DNA of 50,884 nt from NCBI GenBank assembly GCA_001829675.1, contig MIBZ01000026.1, positions 79,681 through 130,564 of the forward strand, in the 5' to 3' direction. This stretch comes from Sulfurimonas sp. RIFCSPLOWO2_12_36_12 (lineage in GTDB: Bacteria > Campylobacterota > Campylobacteria > Campylobacterales > Sulfurimonadaceae). This document shows, piece by piece, positions 16,888 to 25,357 of this stretch (within the stretch, counting starts at the first letter, position 1; each line of letters begins with the position of its first letter). Under the pieces are notes generated by a model. That model had not been told where the DNA came from, made no database searches, and was given only the letters and a program-made list of their open reading frames with translations. Position numbers and translations under genes: made by a program.

Positions 16888-18252
16888 ATGCAAAAACTTT
16901 TTGATGAGGTGGCATCTTTGGACAAAAGGTGCTACGAAGAATTTTTTTTAAGCGAAGATATCTTAATGGAGCATGCATCTAGCGGCATGGCTGAGTATAT
17001 TCGCAGCAACTTTAAAAACAATTCAAAAATCATTGTTGTATGCGGAGGCGGAAATAACGGGGCTGACGGAATTGCTCTTGCAAGGCTTCTGCATCCTGAC
17101 TACGATGTTTCGATATATTATGCAAAAAAAGCAACATCAAAAATGGCACTGTTGCAAGCAAAACGAGCAAAAGCAGTCGGTGTAAAAGAGTGTAAAAAGC
17201 TCAAAGAGTGTGATGTATTAGTCGATGCCATCGTTGGAACAGGTTTTAACGGCGAGTTTAATGACGAAATTAAAGCTATTTTAAAAGAGATGAATAGTTT
17301 GAGGGCATTTAAAATAGCCTGTGATGTTCCATCCGGCTATAAATTTATCGCAGATGTTACTTTAACTATGGGTGCTTTGAAAAAGGGTATGTTTTTAGAT
17401 GAAGCGAAAGAGTTTGTCGGAGAGATAAAGGTGCTAAATCTTGGAGTAGGCAGAGATATTTACGAAAAGCGAAGCAACTGGAGAGTGCTTGATTTAGAGG
17501 ATTTAAAACTTCCAAATAGAGTAAAAAAAGATTCTCACAAAGGCTCTTACGGGCACTTGGCAGTTATCAGCGGTGAGAAAAGCGGAGCGAGTATAATGAG
17601 CGCCCTTTCTGCCCTAAGGTTTGGAAGCGGATTGGTTACTCTTGTTGGTTTTGAAGAGATAGAGATCCCGTATAGTTTGATGTATTCGCATGAAGTCCCA
17701 AAAAATGCAACAGCGTTAGCTTTGGGAATGGGTCTTGGAGCGGAGTTTAGCGCAATAGAGATGGATAAATTTTTAGACAATGCTCTGTCGCTGGTTGCAG
17801 ATGCCGATGTCCTCTCTTTGCCATTGATTTTAAATATTTTAAAAAGAAAAAATGTGGTTATAACTCCGCATGCCAAAGAGTTTGTATCACTTCTTAAAAT
17901 TACTAAAATAGCTGATATAACGGTTGAGGAACTGCAAAAAAACCGTTTTAAATATGCCCAGGAGTTTTCTAAAGCCTATTCTCATGTAACGCTTATTTTA
18001 AAGGGCGCAAATGTCATAATTGCAAAAAGCAATGAGTTCTATATAAATCCACACGGTACGCCATCTTTAGCAAAAGGTGGAAGCGGAGATGTGCTCAGCG
18101 GTTTGGTAGGTTCACTTTTAGCCCAAGGCTATGACTCTTTAGATGCGGCAATAAATGCCTCTTTGGCTCATGCAAAATTGGCGCTAAATTACAGCGGTGC
18201 TGATTTTTCACTTACCCCTGATGATTTGATTGAACAAATAGGTAAATTATAA
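16888..18252 (+). CDS. nnrD: bifunctional NAD(P)H-hydrate epimerase / ADP-dependent dehydratase
   Basis: A 454-residue repair enzyme that epimerises damaged NAD(P)H hydrates and dehydrates them back to NAD(P)H. The N-terminal YjeF epimerase domain shows [17 protein letters not shown] near residues 50-66 and [13 protein letters not shown]. The C-terminal ribokinase-like domain begins near 205 ([15 protein letters not shown]) and ends with [16 protein letters not shown] near 395. Length and domain order match bacterial Nnr fusions. Confidence 0.93.
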   Translation: MQKLFDEVASLDKRCYEEFFLSEDILMEHASSGMAEYIRSNFKNNSKIIVVCGGGNNGADGIALARLLHPDYDVSIYYAKKATSKMALLQAKRAKAVGVKECKKLKECDVLVDAIVGTGFNGEFNDEIKAILKEMNSLRAFKIACDVPSGYKFIADVTLTMGALKKGMFLDEAKEFVGEIKVLNLGVGRDIYEKRSNWRVLDLEDLKLPNRVKKDSHKGSYGHLAVISGEKSGASIMSALSALRFGSGLVTLVGFEEIEIPYSLMYSHEVPKNATALALGMGLGAEFSAIEMDKFLDNALSLVADADVLSLPLILNILKRKNVVITPHAKEFVSLLKITKIADITVEELQKNRFKYAQEFSKAYSHVTLILKGANVIIAKSNEFYINPHGTPSLAKGGSGDVLSGLVGSLLAQGYDSLDAAINASLAHAKLALNYSGADFSLTPDDLIEQIGKL

Positions 18253-18298
18253 GATTGCGTATGTTATAAAACATAGAACTAAATATTTAGGAAAAAGT

Positions 18299-19078
18299 AT
18301 GGAAAATATATTAAAAATTGGAAAATATGAACTTGGGTCTCGTTTGATTGTTGGAAGCGGAAAATATAAAGATTTTCAAACCACAAAAGAGGCGACACTT
18401 GCGAGCGGAAGTGAACTTATTACTGTTGCAGTTCGCCGTTTAAATATTACAGACCCGGATAAAGAGAATCTTCGCGATACATTTAAAGGTACAAATGTAA
18501 AATTTTTGCCAAATTCTGCTGGGTGTGTTACTGCGGAGGAGGCGATTACAACTTTCCGTCTGATGCGTGAAGCTACCGGAATTGATTTGATAAAACTAGA
18601 GGTTATCGGCGATACACAAAAAACCCTCTATCCAGATGTTTTAGAGACTATAAAAGCTTGTGAAATTTTATCAAAAGATGGTTTTACTATTATGGCTTAT
18701 ACCTCTGATGACCCGATAATGGCAAAAAGACTTGAAGATGCGGGAGCTCATGCTATTATGCCTCTTGCAGCTCCTATTGGAAGTGGACTCGGAATACAAA
18801 ATCCATACAACATAGTTTTTATTCGTGAAGCCGTAAGTGTTCCTGTCATAGTTGATGCAGGAATAGGGTGTGCGAGTGACGCCGCTTATGCAATGGAGTT
18901 GGGTGCAGATGGAGTTTTAACAAACACTGCAATCGCTTGTGCACAAAACCCGATGATAATGGCTCAGGCAATGAAACATGCGGTAATGGCAGGGAGAATG
19001 AGCTATTTGGCGGGAAGAATCCCTAAGCGTCCCTATGCGACAGCCTCTTCACCCATGAATGGTCTTATACAGTTTTAA
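18299..19078 (+). CDS. thiG: thiazole synthase ThiG
   Basis: A 259-residue TIM-barrel enzyme that builds the thiazole phosphate of thiamine from DXP, dehydroglycine and ThiS-thiocarboxylate. The family motifs [19 protein letters not shown], the active-site Lys in LIKLEVIGD, and the phosphate-binding [20 protein letters not shown] are present. AGGAAA precedes the ATG. No thiS, thiF or thiH is adjacent. It follows nnrD by 46 bp. Confidence 0.97.
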   Translation: MENILKIGKYELGSRLIVGSGKYKDFQTTKEATLASGSELITVAVRRLNITDPDKENLRDTFKGTNVKFLPNSAGCVTAEEAITTFRLMREATGIDLIKLEVIGDTQKTLYPDVLETIKACEILSKDGFTIMAYTSDDPIMAKRLEDAGAHAIMPLAAPIGSGLGIQNPYNIVFIREAVSVPVIVDAGIGCASDAAYAMELGADGVLTNTAIACAQNPMIMAQAMKHAVMAGRMSYLAGRIPKRPYATASSPMNGLIQF

Positions 19079-19203
19079 ACTTCTATATTTTTTGAAAGAT
19101 GGGTCATAAGTAAAAGTTGCCCCATTCCTTCAAAAAACTTCTCAACACCACCCTCTTTTGAATTTATATTGCCAAAAAATTTACCCAGAACCGACCCTTT
19201 AAA
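19075..19203 (-). pseudogene. possible remnant coding stretch, convergent with thiG
   Basis: On the minus strand about 42 codons are open, ending in a stop that overlaps the thiG stop codon. The sequence has protein-like composition (VLGKFFGNINSKEGG, KFFEGMGQLLLM), but no start codon or ribosome-binding site is seen, and a stop closes it upstream. It may be the tail of a lost gene. The same DNA has inverted-repeat character (TTTTTTGAA with TTCAAAAAA) that could instead terminate thiG. Confidence 0.25.
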
Positions 19204-19287
19204 CTATGTAAAAGTATTGTAACAAAGTAATCTTAATCCCTTTTTGTGTCACATGATATAAAGTTTTGAAATATGTAAAAAATACTA

Positions 19288-19316
19288 TTGACATTTCGGT
19301 GGTTATTGACTATAAT
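19288..19316 (+). promoter_or_regulatory. consensus sigma-70 promoter of the tRNA operon
   Basis: TTGACA at 19288-19293, a 17-base spacer, and TATAAT at 19311-19316. Both hexamers are perfect, which is unusual in Campylobacterota, where -35 boxes are rarely conserved. The first tRNA begins 44 bases downstream. Confidence 0.85.
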
Positions 19317-19359
19317 TTCGCCTCATTAATCAGCTAAATGGCTGTTTTAATGTGTAGGT

Positions 19360-19437
19360 CGGGGTGTAGCTCAGTATGGTTAGAGTACCTGGTTTGGGAC
19401 CAGGGGGCCGAAGGTTCGAGTCCTTTCACCCCGACCA
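19360..19437 (+). tRNA. tRNA-Pro (anticodon TGG)
   Basis: Acceptor CGGGGTG pairs with CACCCCG, followed by ACCA. The anticodon stem CCTGG/CCAGG encloses TGG, and the T arm holds GGTTCGAGTCC. CCA is encoded. First gene of a five-tRNA operon. Confidence 0.95.
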
Positions 19438-19459
19438 CTTTTATATTTTTTAGAGACAT

Positions 19460-19537
19460 GGTGGGATTAGCTCAGTTGGTTAGAGCATTGGTTTGTGGTG
19501 CCGAGGGTCACGGGTTCGAGCCCCGCATCCCACCCCA
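19460..19537 (+). tRNA. tRNA-His (anticodon GTG)
   Basis: Acceptor GTGGGAT pairs with ATCCCAC. An extra 5' G at 19460 opposes C73, the identity mark of tRNA-His. The anticodon is GTG and CCA is encoded. Confidence 0.95.
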
Positions 19538-19583
19538 TAACAAAAAAATATAAAAAAACTTAGTAAAAATAATAAATTTTGTG

Positions 19584-19660
19584 GCGTTCGTGGCTCAATT
19601 GGATAGAGTTTCGGACTTCGAATCCGACGGTTATAGGTTCGAATCCTATCGGGCGCACCA
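19584..19660 (+). tRNA. tRNA-Arg (anticodon TCG)
   Basis: Acceptor GCGTTCG pairs with CGGGCGC, including two G-U pairs. The anticodon loop CTTCGAA gives TCG. T arm and encoded CCA are present. Confidence 0.95.
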
Positions 19661-19673
19661 TTTATAAATGAAT

Positions 19674-19750
<77 letters not shown>

Positions 19751-19834
19751 CTTGAGTTAACGATATGCTAGCCACTATGGCGCTAAAGCTTTGACTTCTA
19801 AACAGAGTCAAGAAATTAAAATATTAGACTACAT

Positions 19835-19919
19835 GCGGATGTGGTGAAATTGGTATACACGCCAGACTTAGGATCTGGTGTCGCAAGACGTGGAAGTTCG
19901 AGTCTTCTCATCCGCACCA
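19835..19919 (+). tRNA. tRNA-Leu (anticodon TAG), integration target
   Basis: An 85-nt class II tRNA. Acceptor GCGGATG pairs with CATCCGC, the anticodon arm CCAGA-CTTAGGA-TCTGG gives TAG, and the variable arm is TGTCGCAAGACGTG. CCA is encoded. From 19864 onward its sequence is repeated at 50525-50581, so the mobile element inserted here and kept the gene intact. Confidence 0.96.
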
Positions 19920-19920
19920 T
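19864..19920 (+). repeat. attL, 57-bp direct repeat (3' part of tRNA-Leu)
   Basis: Identical over 57 bp to 50525-50581. It covers the anticodon arm, variable arm, T arm and acceptor end with CCA plus one T. Identity stops on the left at C/T (19863/50524) and on the right at A/T (19921/50582). Confidence 0.95.
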
Positions 19921-19983
19921 AAGCCTAAAATGGGCATTTACAGAGCTTTTTAAAGCTCAAAAATCTCTTAATAAAAAATCTTA

Positions 19984-20007
19984 GGGTACTGTATAGGGTA
20001 CGGTTTT
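19984..20007 (+). promoter_or_regulatory. candidate left integrase arm-type sites
   Basis: Two direct copies of GGGTAC (19984, 19996), the second extended as GGGTACGGTTTT. The same paired motif in the same orientation occurs at 50400-50422 near the right end. Position about 64 bp inside attL fits arm sites of a tyrosine integrase. Confidence 0.55.
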
Positions 20008-20192
20008 AGATTTTAAAACACACTTCTTAAAATTAAATTCTTTTTCAAACTAATTATAAAACTTAAGCAAAAAAATCAAAAAAACAAAAAAATCAGCACT
20101 CCATATAACGCCATATAATTTGGTATATATAAAACACTCTCTTTTTCTCTTTATGGTATTAATTCAAAAATAGCAGTAGAATTTCCCCATAC

Positions 20193-20293
20193 AATTACTG
20201 AACGGGGTACTAATCAATCGGCTCTCCCCAAGAGCCAAACGGAGACTCCCAGTCTCCCGTTGAGTAATTTAAAAAAAGAGATTGATTAGTACC
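20193..20293. repeat. nested and crossing inverted repeats
   Basis: A perfect 14-bp inverted repeat (20206-20219 with 20280-20293) encloses two hairpins: GGCTCT/AGAGCC with loop CCCCA (20220-20236), and ACGGAGAC/GTCTCCCGT with loop TCCCA. A second pairing, 20193-20205 with 20258-20270 (12 of 13 bases), crosses the first, so the two cannot form in a simple nested fold. Confidence 0.8.
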
Positions 20294-20496
20294 AACTCTC
20301 TTAACTACTCTCATTACTGATTATACATATTTAAAAAACGATAGGCGTATCATTAAGCGTCTGGTGAAGTAAATATACATCATAAACTATCATAGTTAAG
20401 GTTTATGAAGCGGTACTTTGTATTTTTGAAAAAATAGTAGAAATTAATGCAGTTGCGACTGGTTCTCACACGGAAACGAAAAGAGGAATCGACTAC

Positions 20497-20676
20497 ATGC
20501 AGATAGATGTAATTGAGAAGTACTTAATTGCAAATGGCGCTGTGGTAGATACTATGCTCTCTACACCTTCCAATATCGACCTAAATCTTACCCAACCAAG
20601 ATTAAGACAAGGAACAAACTGTACAGCACAACCGACAGTTGATGATATTCTCAAACTGAGCATGGAAAAGGCTTGA
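20497..20676 (+). CDS. small hypothetical ORF, possibly a remnant
   Basis: 59 codons from ATG to stop, not recognised. The same frame stays open about 36 codons upstream (ending ETKRGIDY before the Met) without an ATG or GTG start, so this may be the tail of a truncated gene. Composition is protein-like (QIDVIEKYLIANGAVV), resembling a small helical DNA-binding segment. A weak hairpin with T-run lies about 65 bp after it. Low certainty. Confidence 0.35.
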   Translation: MQIDVIEKYLIANGAVVDTMLSTPSNIDLNLTQPRLRQGTNCTAQPTVDDILKLSMEKA

Positions 20677-20741
20677 GGCAGTGACGACGACGAATCGAAA
20701 CGACGAAATTATAACATATAAAAAATCAATAGCGGGAAACT

Positions 20742-20765
20742 ATACCTATTTTTTTGGGTATTTTT
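20742..20765 (+). terminator. weak hairpin with T-run
   Basis: ATACC (20742-20746) pairs with GGTAT (20757-20761), followed by TTTT. The stem is short, so the call is tentative. It would end transcripts from the small ORF at 20497. Confidence 0.35.
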
Positions 20766-20825
20766 CAGCCCTTCCTCCTGCTCCTCACCCTTGCTCACTC
20801 TGAAATTTAGCAGCTTATTTAATAA

Positions 20826-21434
20826 TTATAATCTCTCTGGAGGTATATTTATTGCTTCCTCAATTGTTTTAATTCGTTCTTCTAAAATTTTGGCTATATC
20901 TTTAATATAATTGTCTTGCAACTCAATTCGCTCATCTTGTGAATCAAATCTTTCATTTATTAGTTGATTGTATTCATCTTGCGACTTTATTCGCTCTTTT
21001 AATATTTCAATATTATTATTAATTTTAACTTCTGCAACATTATGTATTTTGTTCACCATATAAATCAATTTTTTAATTTCATCCATAGATTCTGATTTAT
21101 TTATATCTGGTTCTGACACTGAAAGGTCATTTTCTGATGCTGAAGGGGTAGTGCTAATCGAGGCATTAAAAATATATTGATCCATAGTATGCTTGTTAAG
21201 AATCAACCCACCATTAGAAGTAACTATACTTGAATTTTTATTTTCTGGATTATTTATAAAATTCATTATTTCTATATATGTTGTCAAAGAATCTATATCA
21301 AATTTTAATAGTCCATTGATTAATTGTGAAAAATTTTTATGCTTAGTTTCTGCCTTAATTTTTTCTAAAATGCTTTTTGTCTCAGAGTCAATATTGTAAC
21401 TTACCTTAACGACATCGTTCGTGTAATCTGACAT
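20826..21434 (-). CDS. ribbon-helix-helix-like DNA-binding protein with coiled-coil tail
   Basis: A 202-residue protein. Residues 8-45 (VKVSYNIDSETKSILEKI, then FSQLINGLL) have the strand-helix-helix layout of RHH proteins. A Ser/Asn-rich linker follows, then from about 120 a long coiled coil with repeats around SQDE and RFDSQDERIELQ. It is divergent from the AlpA/Xis-like gene across an AT-rich, palindrome-bearing gap, so it may repress that region or act in element segregation. AAGGA precedes the ATG. Confidence 0.6.
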   Translation of the reverse strand: MSDYTNDVVKVSYNIDSETKSILEKIKAETKHKNFSQLINGLLKFDIDSLTTYIEIMNFINNPENKNSSIVTSNGGLILNKHTMDQYIFNASISTTPSASENDLSVSEPDINKSESMDEIKKLIYMVNKIHNVAEVKINNNIEILKERIKSQDEYNQLINERFDSQDERIELQDNYIKDIAKILEERIKTIEEAINIPPERL

Positions 21435-21543
21435 GTTCTAATCCTTTACATTATATACATATATTATATCGTATTGTTAAAATAATATCAATGTATTATA
21501 ATATAATATTTAATATTACTATAAGGTTTGAGATGATACTATT

Positions 21544-21578
21544 CCTTGTAATATATGATAATATAATATATTACAAGG
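21544..21578 (+). promoter_or_regulatory. 13-bp perfect inverted repeat covering the ribosome-binding site
   Basis: CCTTGTAATATAT (21544-21556) and ATATATTACAAGG (21566-21578) flank a 9-base loop. The right arm contains the AAGG of the AAGGAG that serves the ATG at 21586. It could be an operator for the divergent promoters or an RNA hairpin that masks the ribosome-binding site. Confidence 0.65.
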
Positions 21579-21585
21579 AGAAGAA

Positions 21586-21852
21586 ATGAAAAACATAACA
21601 ATTATAGACCAGGAAATAATAGATGAAATTAGAAATAATCAATTTATGATCTTGCGAAAATTAGAAGATGGTAGAGCTGAAAGTAAAAGTGAACAGTACA
21701 TCAGCAGGCCGACGGCAGCAGGAATGCTCGATTGCGATGAACAGACAATCGCAAATTTTGAAAAAGAGGGGCGAATAAAAAGATATGGGAGGGGCAAATT
21801 TATACGATATTCGTTAAGTGAACTTAAAAAAGCTCTTGGGATAACAGCGTAA
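21586..21852 (+). CDS. AlpA/excisionase-like helix-turn-helix protein
   Basis: An 88-residue protein with a winged helix of the HTH_17/AlpA type: SRPTAAGMLDCDEQTIANFEKEG, then GKFIRYSLSELKKALG. Such proteins act as excisionases or activators of integrase genes in islands and phage satellites. It is the only recognisable candidate for recombination directionality factor in this element. Translation may be controlled by the hairpin overlapping its ribosome-binding site. Confidence 0.7.
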   Translation: MKNITIIDQEIIDEIRNNQFMILRKLEDGRAESKSEQYISRPTAAGMLDCDEQTIANFEKEGRIKRYGRGKFIRYSLSELKKALGITA

Positions 21853-21900
21853 AGTTATCTTTGTGCTGTTAATTTTTAATGAATAATAGGAGTCAATAAT

Positions 21901-23304
21901 ATGAAAAAAAAACAAAAAATACAAGAAGTACTTAATATACGCGAAATAGTGCATGATATTCACGCAAAAATAGGTGTGGCGAGTTACTGCATTAATTTGA
22001 CGGTGCCCACTAAAAACCCTAAAAATTATGTACTAGTACATATTGCCGATTACATAAAATTACTGCTTGAGCATCTTTATCCGCTCTCTGAGCAAATGCA
22101 TCTGATTAACAACATAGATAAAAATTTTAGTATCAGTGACACTACCTACTATAAATTTTTAAAAGAACACCTTTTTGATGCCCACTCGGTGCATAAAAAA
22201 AATATGGTCTTTTTTGCAAAAAAAATTGAAATAGCACAATTGTTTGAGAGATTCCCAAATCAATACAAGGCACAGTTCGAACATTTGAATCTAGGTATAA
22301 ACGAAAATGTCTCTTATGAAGATTATATATATTTTATAAAACGCTACTACTCAATGGAAGCGGAAGTGTTCTATAGCAAAAGAGAACTTAAGCTGCACTC
22401 AACTAGTATCAAGGGCGTTGTTCCAAATCCAGAAGATGACGGTGAAACTTATCTTAATGTTATCTTTGAGGAGCCAGCTGATTCTCTAATAGATATCATT
22501 CGTGAGATTTTAGAAAAATCCAAAAAATCAGTTGATGATATTTCTACAGATGCTAATAAGCAGGAGCTTCAAAAACAAGAACTTCAAAGGCAGGAGCTTC
22601 AAAAACAAGAACTTCAAAGGCAGGAGCTTCAAAAACAAGAACTTCAAAGGCAGGAGCTTCAAGAACAAGAACGACAAAGAAAGGAGCTTCAAGAACAAGA
22701 ACGACAAAGAAAGGAGCTTCAAGAACAAGAACGACAAAGAAAGGAGCTTCAAGAACAAGAAGCGCTTAAAATTTCCTCAGGAAATTTTTCTAAAGTAGGA
22801 AAATTTATTGTGTATAAAAATTATGATGACAGAAATATTCTTAAAAATGAAGCAGGTTATTACAAAATAGGTTTAATGCCAAATTCAACTGTTGAGTGTC
22901 TTCCGCAGCTTTGGGAGATTATAGAAAAATTTGAGCAGTTTCCAAAAGAAATTTATAACATTGAATTTATTTTTGGAAAGTATAACTACGAAACACAAGC
23001 TTTCGATGAAGATTATATTTTTTTTCCAGATACGGCTTATATGCATTATGCAGATCCTGATACTTACGGTTTGGTGGATGGTTTACTTTTTGTTTGCGAT
23101 ACAACATATCAAAAAGGTATTAAAAAATATATGTTATATAGATACTATAACGGTAAAATTTACGCTATTAATGATTTAGACTTAACTGAGCCCAGTGATG
23201 TATTATCAAGGACAACCCATCTTTGGTGCAAAAACAATATAAGCGGTGATCTTTCGAGATTTTGTCAGACACGTTTGGAATGGAAGCAAAAAAACGAACT
23301 ATGA
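21901..23304 (+). CDS. unknown protein with Gln/Glu-rich tandem-repeat coiled coil
   Basis: 467 residues, function not recognised. Residues 1-215 are helical and aromatic-rich. Residues about 220-287 are a run of decapeptide repeats of type QELQKQELQR and then KELQEQERQR, which should form a rigid coiled coil. The C-terminal 180 residues are a distinct, Tyr-rich globular domain (YYKIGLMPNSTVE, DEDYIFFPDTAYMHY). AGGAG precedes the ATG. It follows the AlpA-like gene in the same direction and ends at a strong hairpin. Confidence 0.8.
   Translation: MKKKQKIQEVLNIREIVHDIHAKIGVASYCINLTVPTKNPKNYVLVHIADYIKLLLEHLYPLSEQMHLINNIDKNFSISDTTYYKFLKEHLFDAHSVHKKNMVFFAKKIEIAQLFERFPNQYKAQFEHLNLGINENVSYEDYIYFIKRYYSMEAEVFYSKRELKLHSTSIKGVVPNPEDDGETYLNVIFEEPADSLIDIIREILEKSKKSVDDISTDANKQELQKQELQRQELQKQELQRQELQKQELQRQELQEQERQRKELQEQERQRKELQEQERQRKELQEQEALKISSGNFSKVGKFIVYKNYDDRNILKNEAGYYKIGLMPNSTVECLPQLWEIIEKFEQFPKEIYNIEFIFGKYNYETQAFDEDYIFFPDTAYMHYADPDTYGLVDGLLFVCDTTYQKGIKKYMLYRYYNGKIYAINDLDLTEPSDVLSRTTHLWCKNNISGDLSRFCQTRLEWKQKNEL
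22561..22760. repeat. 30-bp in-frame tandem repeat, about 6.7 units
   Basis: Units start at 22561, 22591, 22621, 22651, 22681 and 22711, with a partial unit at 22741. The first three are identical. The fourth is a transition, and the next two are a second identical type, so two expansions are recorded. Each unit encodes ten residues. Confidence 0.92.
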
Positions 23305-23347
23305 GGATAGAGTGATTTTAACTATGTTCGTTTGTTTCGCAGATTAT

Positions 23348-23373
23348 AGCTTTTGAGAGTTGTCTCAAAAGCT
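23348..23373 (+). terminator. hairpin terminator after the repeat protein gene
   Basis: A perfect 11-bp stem AGCTTTTGAGA/TCTCAAAAGCT with loop GTTG, 44 bp after the stop at 23304. The following CTTCCTCTGTT is only moderately T-rich. Confidence 0.65.
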
Positions 23374-23509
23374 CTTCCTCTGTTAAGCTTTTTAAAAGCC
23401 AATAGTGCTTAGTTATCTAGTGCTCTGTTCAAGTTCAAAGTTACAGAAATGCTATACTTACCATAATGTAATCGTGGCAAAATTTTTATTTTATTTGAGG
23501 AAAATATCT

Positions 23510-24169
23510 GTGAAAAACGGCATTTGGGTTATCGGCGATGTTCACGGCGAGTATGATAAATTGGTTCAACTGCTGGACAAGCTTCCAAAAGATGCAAAAG
23601 TCTGTTTTTGTGGTGATTTGATTGATAGAGGGGCGGACTCTGCTAAAGTTATTGATTTAATAATTGATAATAACTATTTAAGCGTCCTTGGCAATCATGA
23701 ATTCATGATGTTGGATGCATATGACAATATTCTGACTGAAGATTATTGGCTGTTTAATGGGGGTCGTGCTACTTTAGAGTCTTATGCTTTTAAAGAAGTT
23801 TATCTCTCTCATTATGAATTTTTGAGAAGTTTGCCACTATTCTTGCATTTTGAATTTGAAGGGTATAAGCCTCTTGTTGTGTCACACTCTTATATTCACG
23901 CCGATTGGGTTGACAAAGAGTATAAATATAACACAAAATTTAATAAAAGAATTTTGTGGTTACACATGAATGATGAAAAGTTTTTTACTAGAGATAAAGA
24001 AATTAAAAACGGGATATTTAATATATTTGGTCATACACCAGTACCAAAGCCGATAGTGACAGACACATACGCAATGATTGATACAGGTGCGTATTATGTG
24101 AGTAATAAGCAGTTAGGTTATTTAAGCGCTATTCATTATCCTTCTTTGGAAGTGATACGAGTTTTTTAA
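23510..24169 (+). CDS. PPP-type metallophosphoesterase (PrpA/lambda phosphatase-like)
   Basis: 219 residues from the GTG at 23510, preceded by GAGG. The PPP motifs are in order: GDVHGEY near residue 9, GDLIDRG near 38, GNHEFMM near 65, and late HSYIHADW and GHTP. It should be a metal-dependent Ser/Thr or Tyr protein phosphatase or dinucleotide hydrolase. The frame is open to an ATG at 23405, but that extension lacks family similarity. It starts a run of three metallophosphoesterase genes. Confidence 0.85.
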   Translation: MKNGIWVIGDVHGEYDKLVQLLDKLPKDAKVCFCGDLIDRGADSAKVIDLIIDNNYLSVLGNHEFMMLDAYDNILTEDYWLFNGGRATLESYAFKEVYLSHYEFLRSLPLFLHFEFEGYKPLVVSHSYIHADWVDKEYKYNTKFNKRILWLHMNDEKFFTRDKEIKNGIFNIFGHTPVPKPIVTDTYAMIDTGAYYVSNKQLGYLSAIHYPSLEVIRVF

Positions 24170-24182
24170 TGAGGAGTGATAG

Positions 24183-24470
24183 ATGATATTTGCAATAACT
24201 GAACTTGAAGAGCTTGAGTTACAAAACACAATTAAGAGTGGTGGTGCAAGAAGAATAATAGAAGCTTGTATGAGAAAAAATAAAATCATGATATTTGGCA
24301 AAAAAGCTAGAAAAGTATTTAAAAGAATAAAGAGAAATGCTCTTATTAAAAAATATAGCACAACTTTGAGTGATGAGTTTTTTGAGGATTATCTGATGAA
24401 ACTCGAAGATATTGGCATCTGTGATAAAGAGATTTTGAAGTTTAGAAAAGTAAGGGAAATGAAAAAATGA
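24183..24470 (+). CDS. small basic hypothetical protein
   Basis: 95 residues, Lys/Arg-rich in the middle (RKVFKRIKRNALIKKY), not recognised. GAGG precedes the ATG, 13 bp after the phosphatase stop. Its stop overlaps the next small ORF as ATGA. Coding status is supported by operon packing; function unknown. Confidence 0.6.
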   Translation: MIFAITELEELELQNTIKSGGARRIIEACMRKNKIMIFGKKARKVFKRIKRNALIKKYSTTLSDEFFEDYLMKLEDIGICDKEILKFRKVREMKK

Positions 24471-24556
24471 AAATAGTTAAATTCAAAAGAACTACTAAAG
24501 ACAAATTCCTTGGTTTATTAAAATTAAGAATTTGGATTAAGAGCCAGAGCGAGTAA
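24467..24556 (+). CDS. 29-residue small ORF in the phosphoesterase operon
   Basis: The start overlaps the upstream stop (ATGA), and the ORF ends three bases before the next gene. The product is basic (MKIVKFKRTTKDKFLGLLKL). It may be a coupling peptide or chance reading; size limits confidence. Confidence 0.4.
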   Translation: MKIVKFKRTTKDKFLGLLKLRIWIKSQSE

Positions 24557-24559
24557 GAT

Positions 24560-25357
24560 ATGACAATTGATATTATTAGCGATTTGCATTTTGATTTACA
24601 TCTCAACAATAATGATGAAGAAGAAGCAATCAAATTTTTGGATGCTATTTTCTCAGATGTAACAGGTGATGTTCTTATTATCGCTGGAGATATCGGACAC
24701 GATAATCAACAAAATAAAAAGCTTATAGAGCTTATAAAAGAAAGAAATTATAAATATGTTGTCTGTGTTCTTGGCAATCATGATTACTATCTTATGCCGG
24801 GATTTAAAGAGTATAAAAACTCTTTTGAAAGAGCGGCAGAAATGAAAGAGATGTTAAATAGTATTGATGGTGTTTATTGCTTAGACGGTGATGTGATTGA
24901 GATAGAGGGTGTGAAGTTTGGTGGTGCTATGGGTTGGTACGATGGGACATATTACAATCGGTTTCAAACTATCTATAGCAAAGATGTCGTGAGCTATTGG
25001 AAGCAGGTTTTGAATGATAGTAAATATATAAAGGGCATTGACGACTTTTATGATATGTTAATTCAAGAAAGACCCAAAATTGAGCGTGTTTACAAAGAGT
25101 GTGATGTGATGATAACTCATGTAAATCCGTCTATTGAATATGAAAATATTGCTTACGCTAAAAGAAATGAAAGCATAACTGCTTTTTATTGTTTTGATGG
25201 TGATGCATATTTGGAAAATACTACTGCTAAATATTGGGTATTTGGGCATATTCATCAATGTTATGATTATGAAAAATATGGTGTGAAAGTTCTAAGTAAT
25301 CCACTTGGATATCCCGAACAAGCACATTGTTTTAGAAGAGAGAGGATAGAAATATGA
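24560..25357 (+). CDS. calcineurin-like metallophosphoesterase, copy 1
   Basis: 265 residues with the metallophosphoesterase motif series: SDLHFD (7-12), AGDIGHD (about 42-48), GNHDYY (about 73-78), THVNP and GHIH near the C-terminus. It hydrolyses an unknown phosphoester. It is a close paralogue of the next gene, sharing the block from YCLDG to GGAMGWYD. It overlaps that gene by four bases (ATGA), so the pair looks like a tandem duplication. Confidence 0.85.
   Translation: MTIDIISDLHFDLHLNNNDEEEAIKFLDAIFSDVTGDVLIIAGDIGHDNQQNKKLIELIKERNYKYVVCVLGNHDYYLMPGFKEYKNSFERAAEMKEMLNSIDGVYCLDGDVIEIEGVKFGGAMGWYDGTYYNRFQTIYSKDVVSYWKQVLNDSKYIKGIDDFYDMLIQERPKIERVYKECDVMITHVNPSIEYENIAYAKRNESITAFYCFDGDAYLENTTAKYWVFGHIHQCYDYEKYGVKVLSNPLGYPEQAHCFRRERIEI

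Larger units (their letters stand above)
19921..20496. other. non-coding left end of the island
   Basis: About 576 bp without a convincing gene. It holds the left GGGTAC arm-site pair (19984-20001), AT-rich stretches with ATATAA-like steps, and a strong nested inverted repeat at 20193-20293. The last 90 bp are in open frame with the small ORF at 20497 but lack a start codon. Confidence 0.7.

Noticed and set aside
20193..20293. An integron attC site
   Set aside because: GTTGAGT fits the GTTRRRY core, but the opposite core does not fit RYYYAAC, the inner hairpins are unlike attC, and no integron integrase is present.
22561..22760. A CRISPR array
   Set aside because: Repeats are contiguous 30-bp units without spacers and are in frame within a coding sequence.
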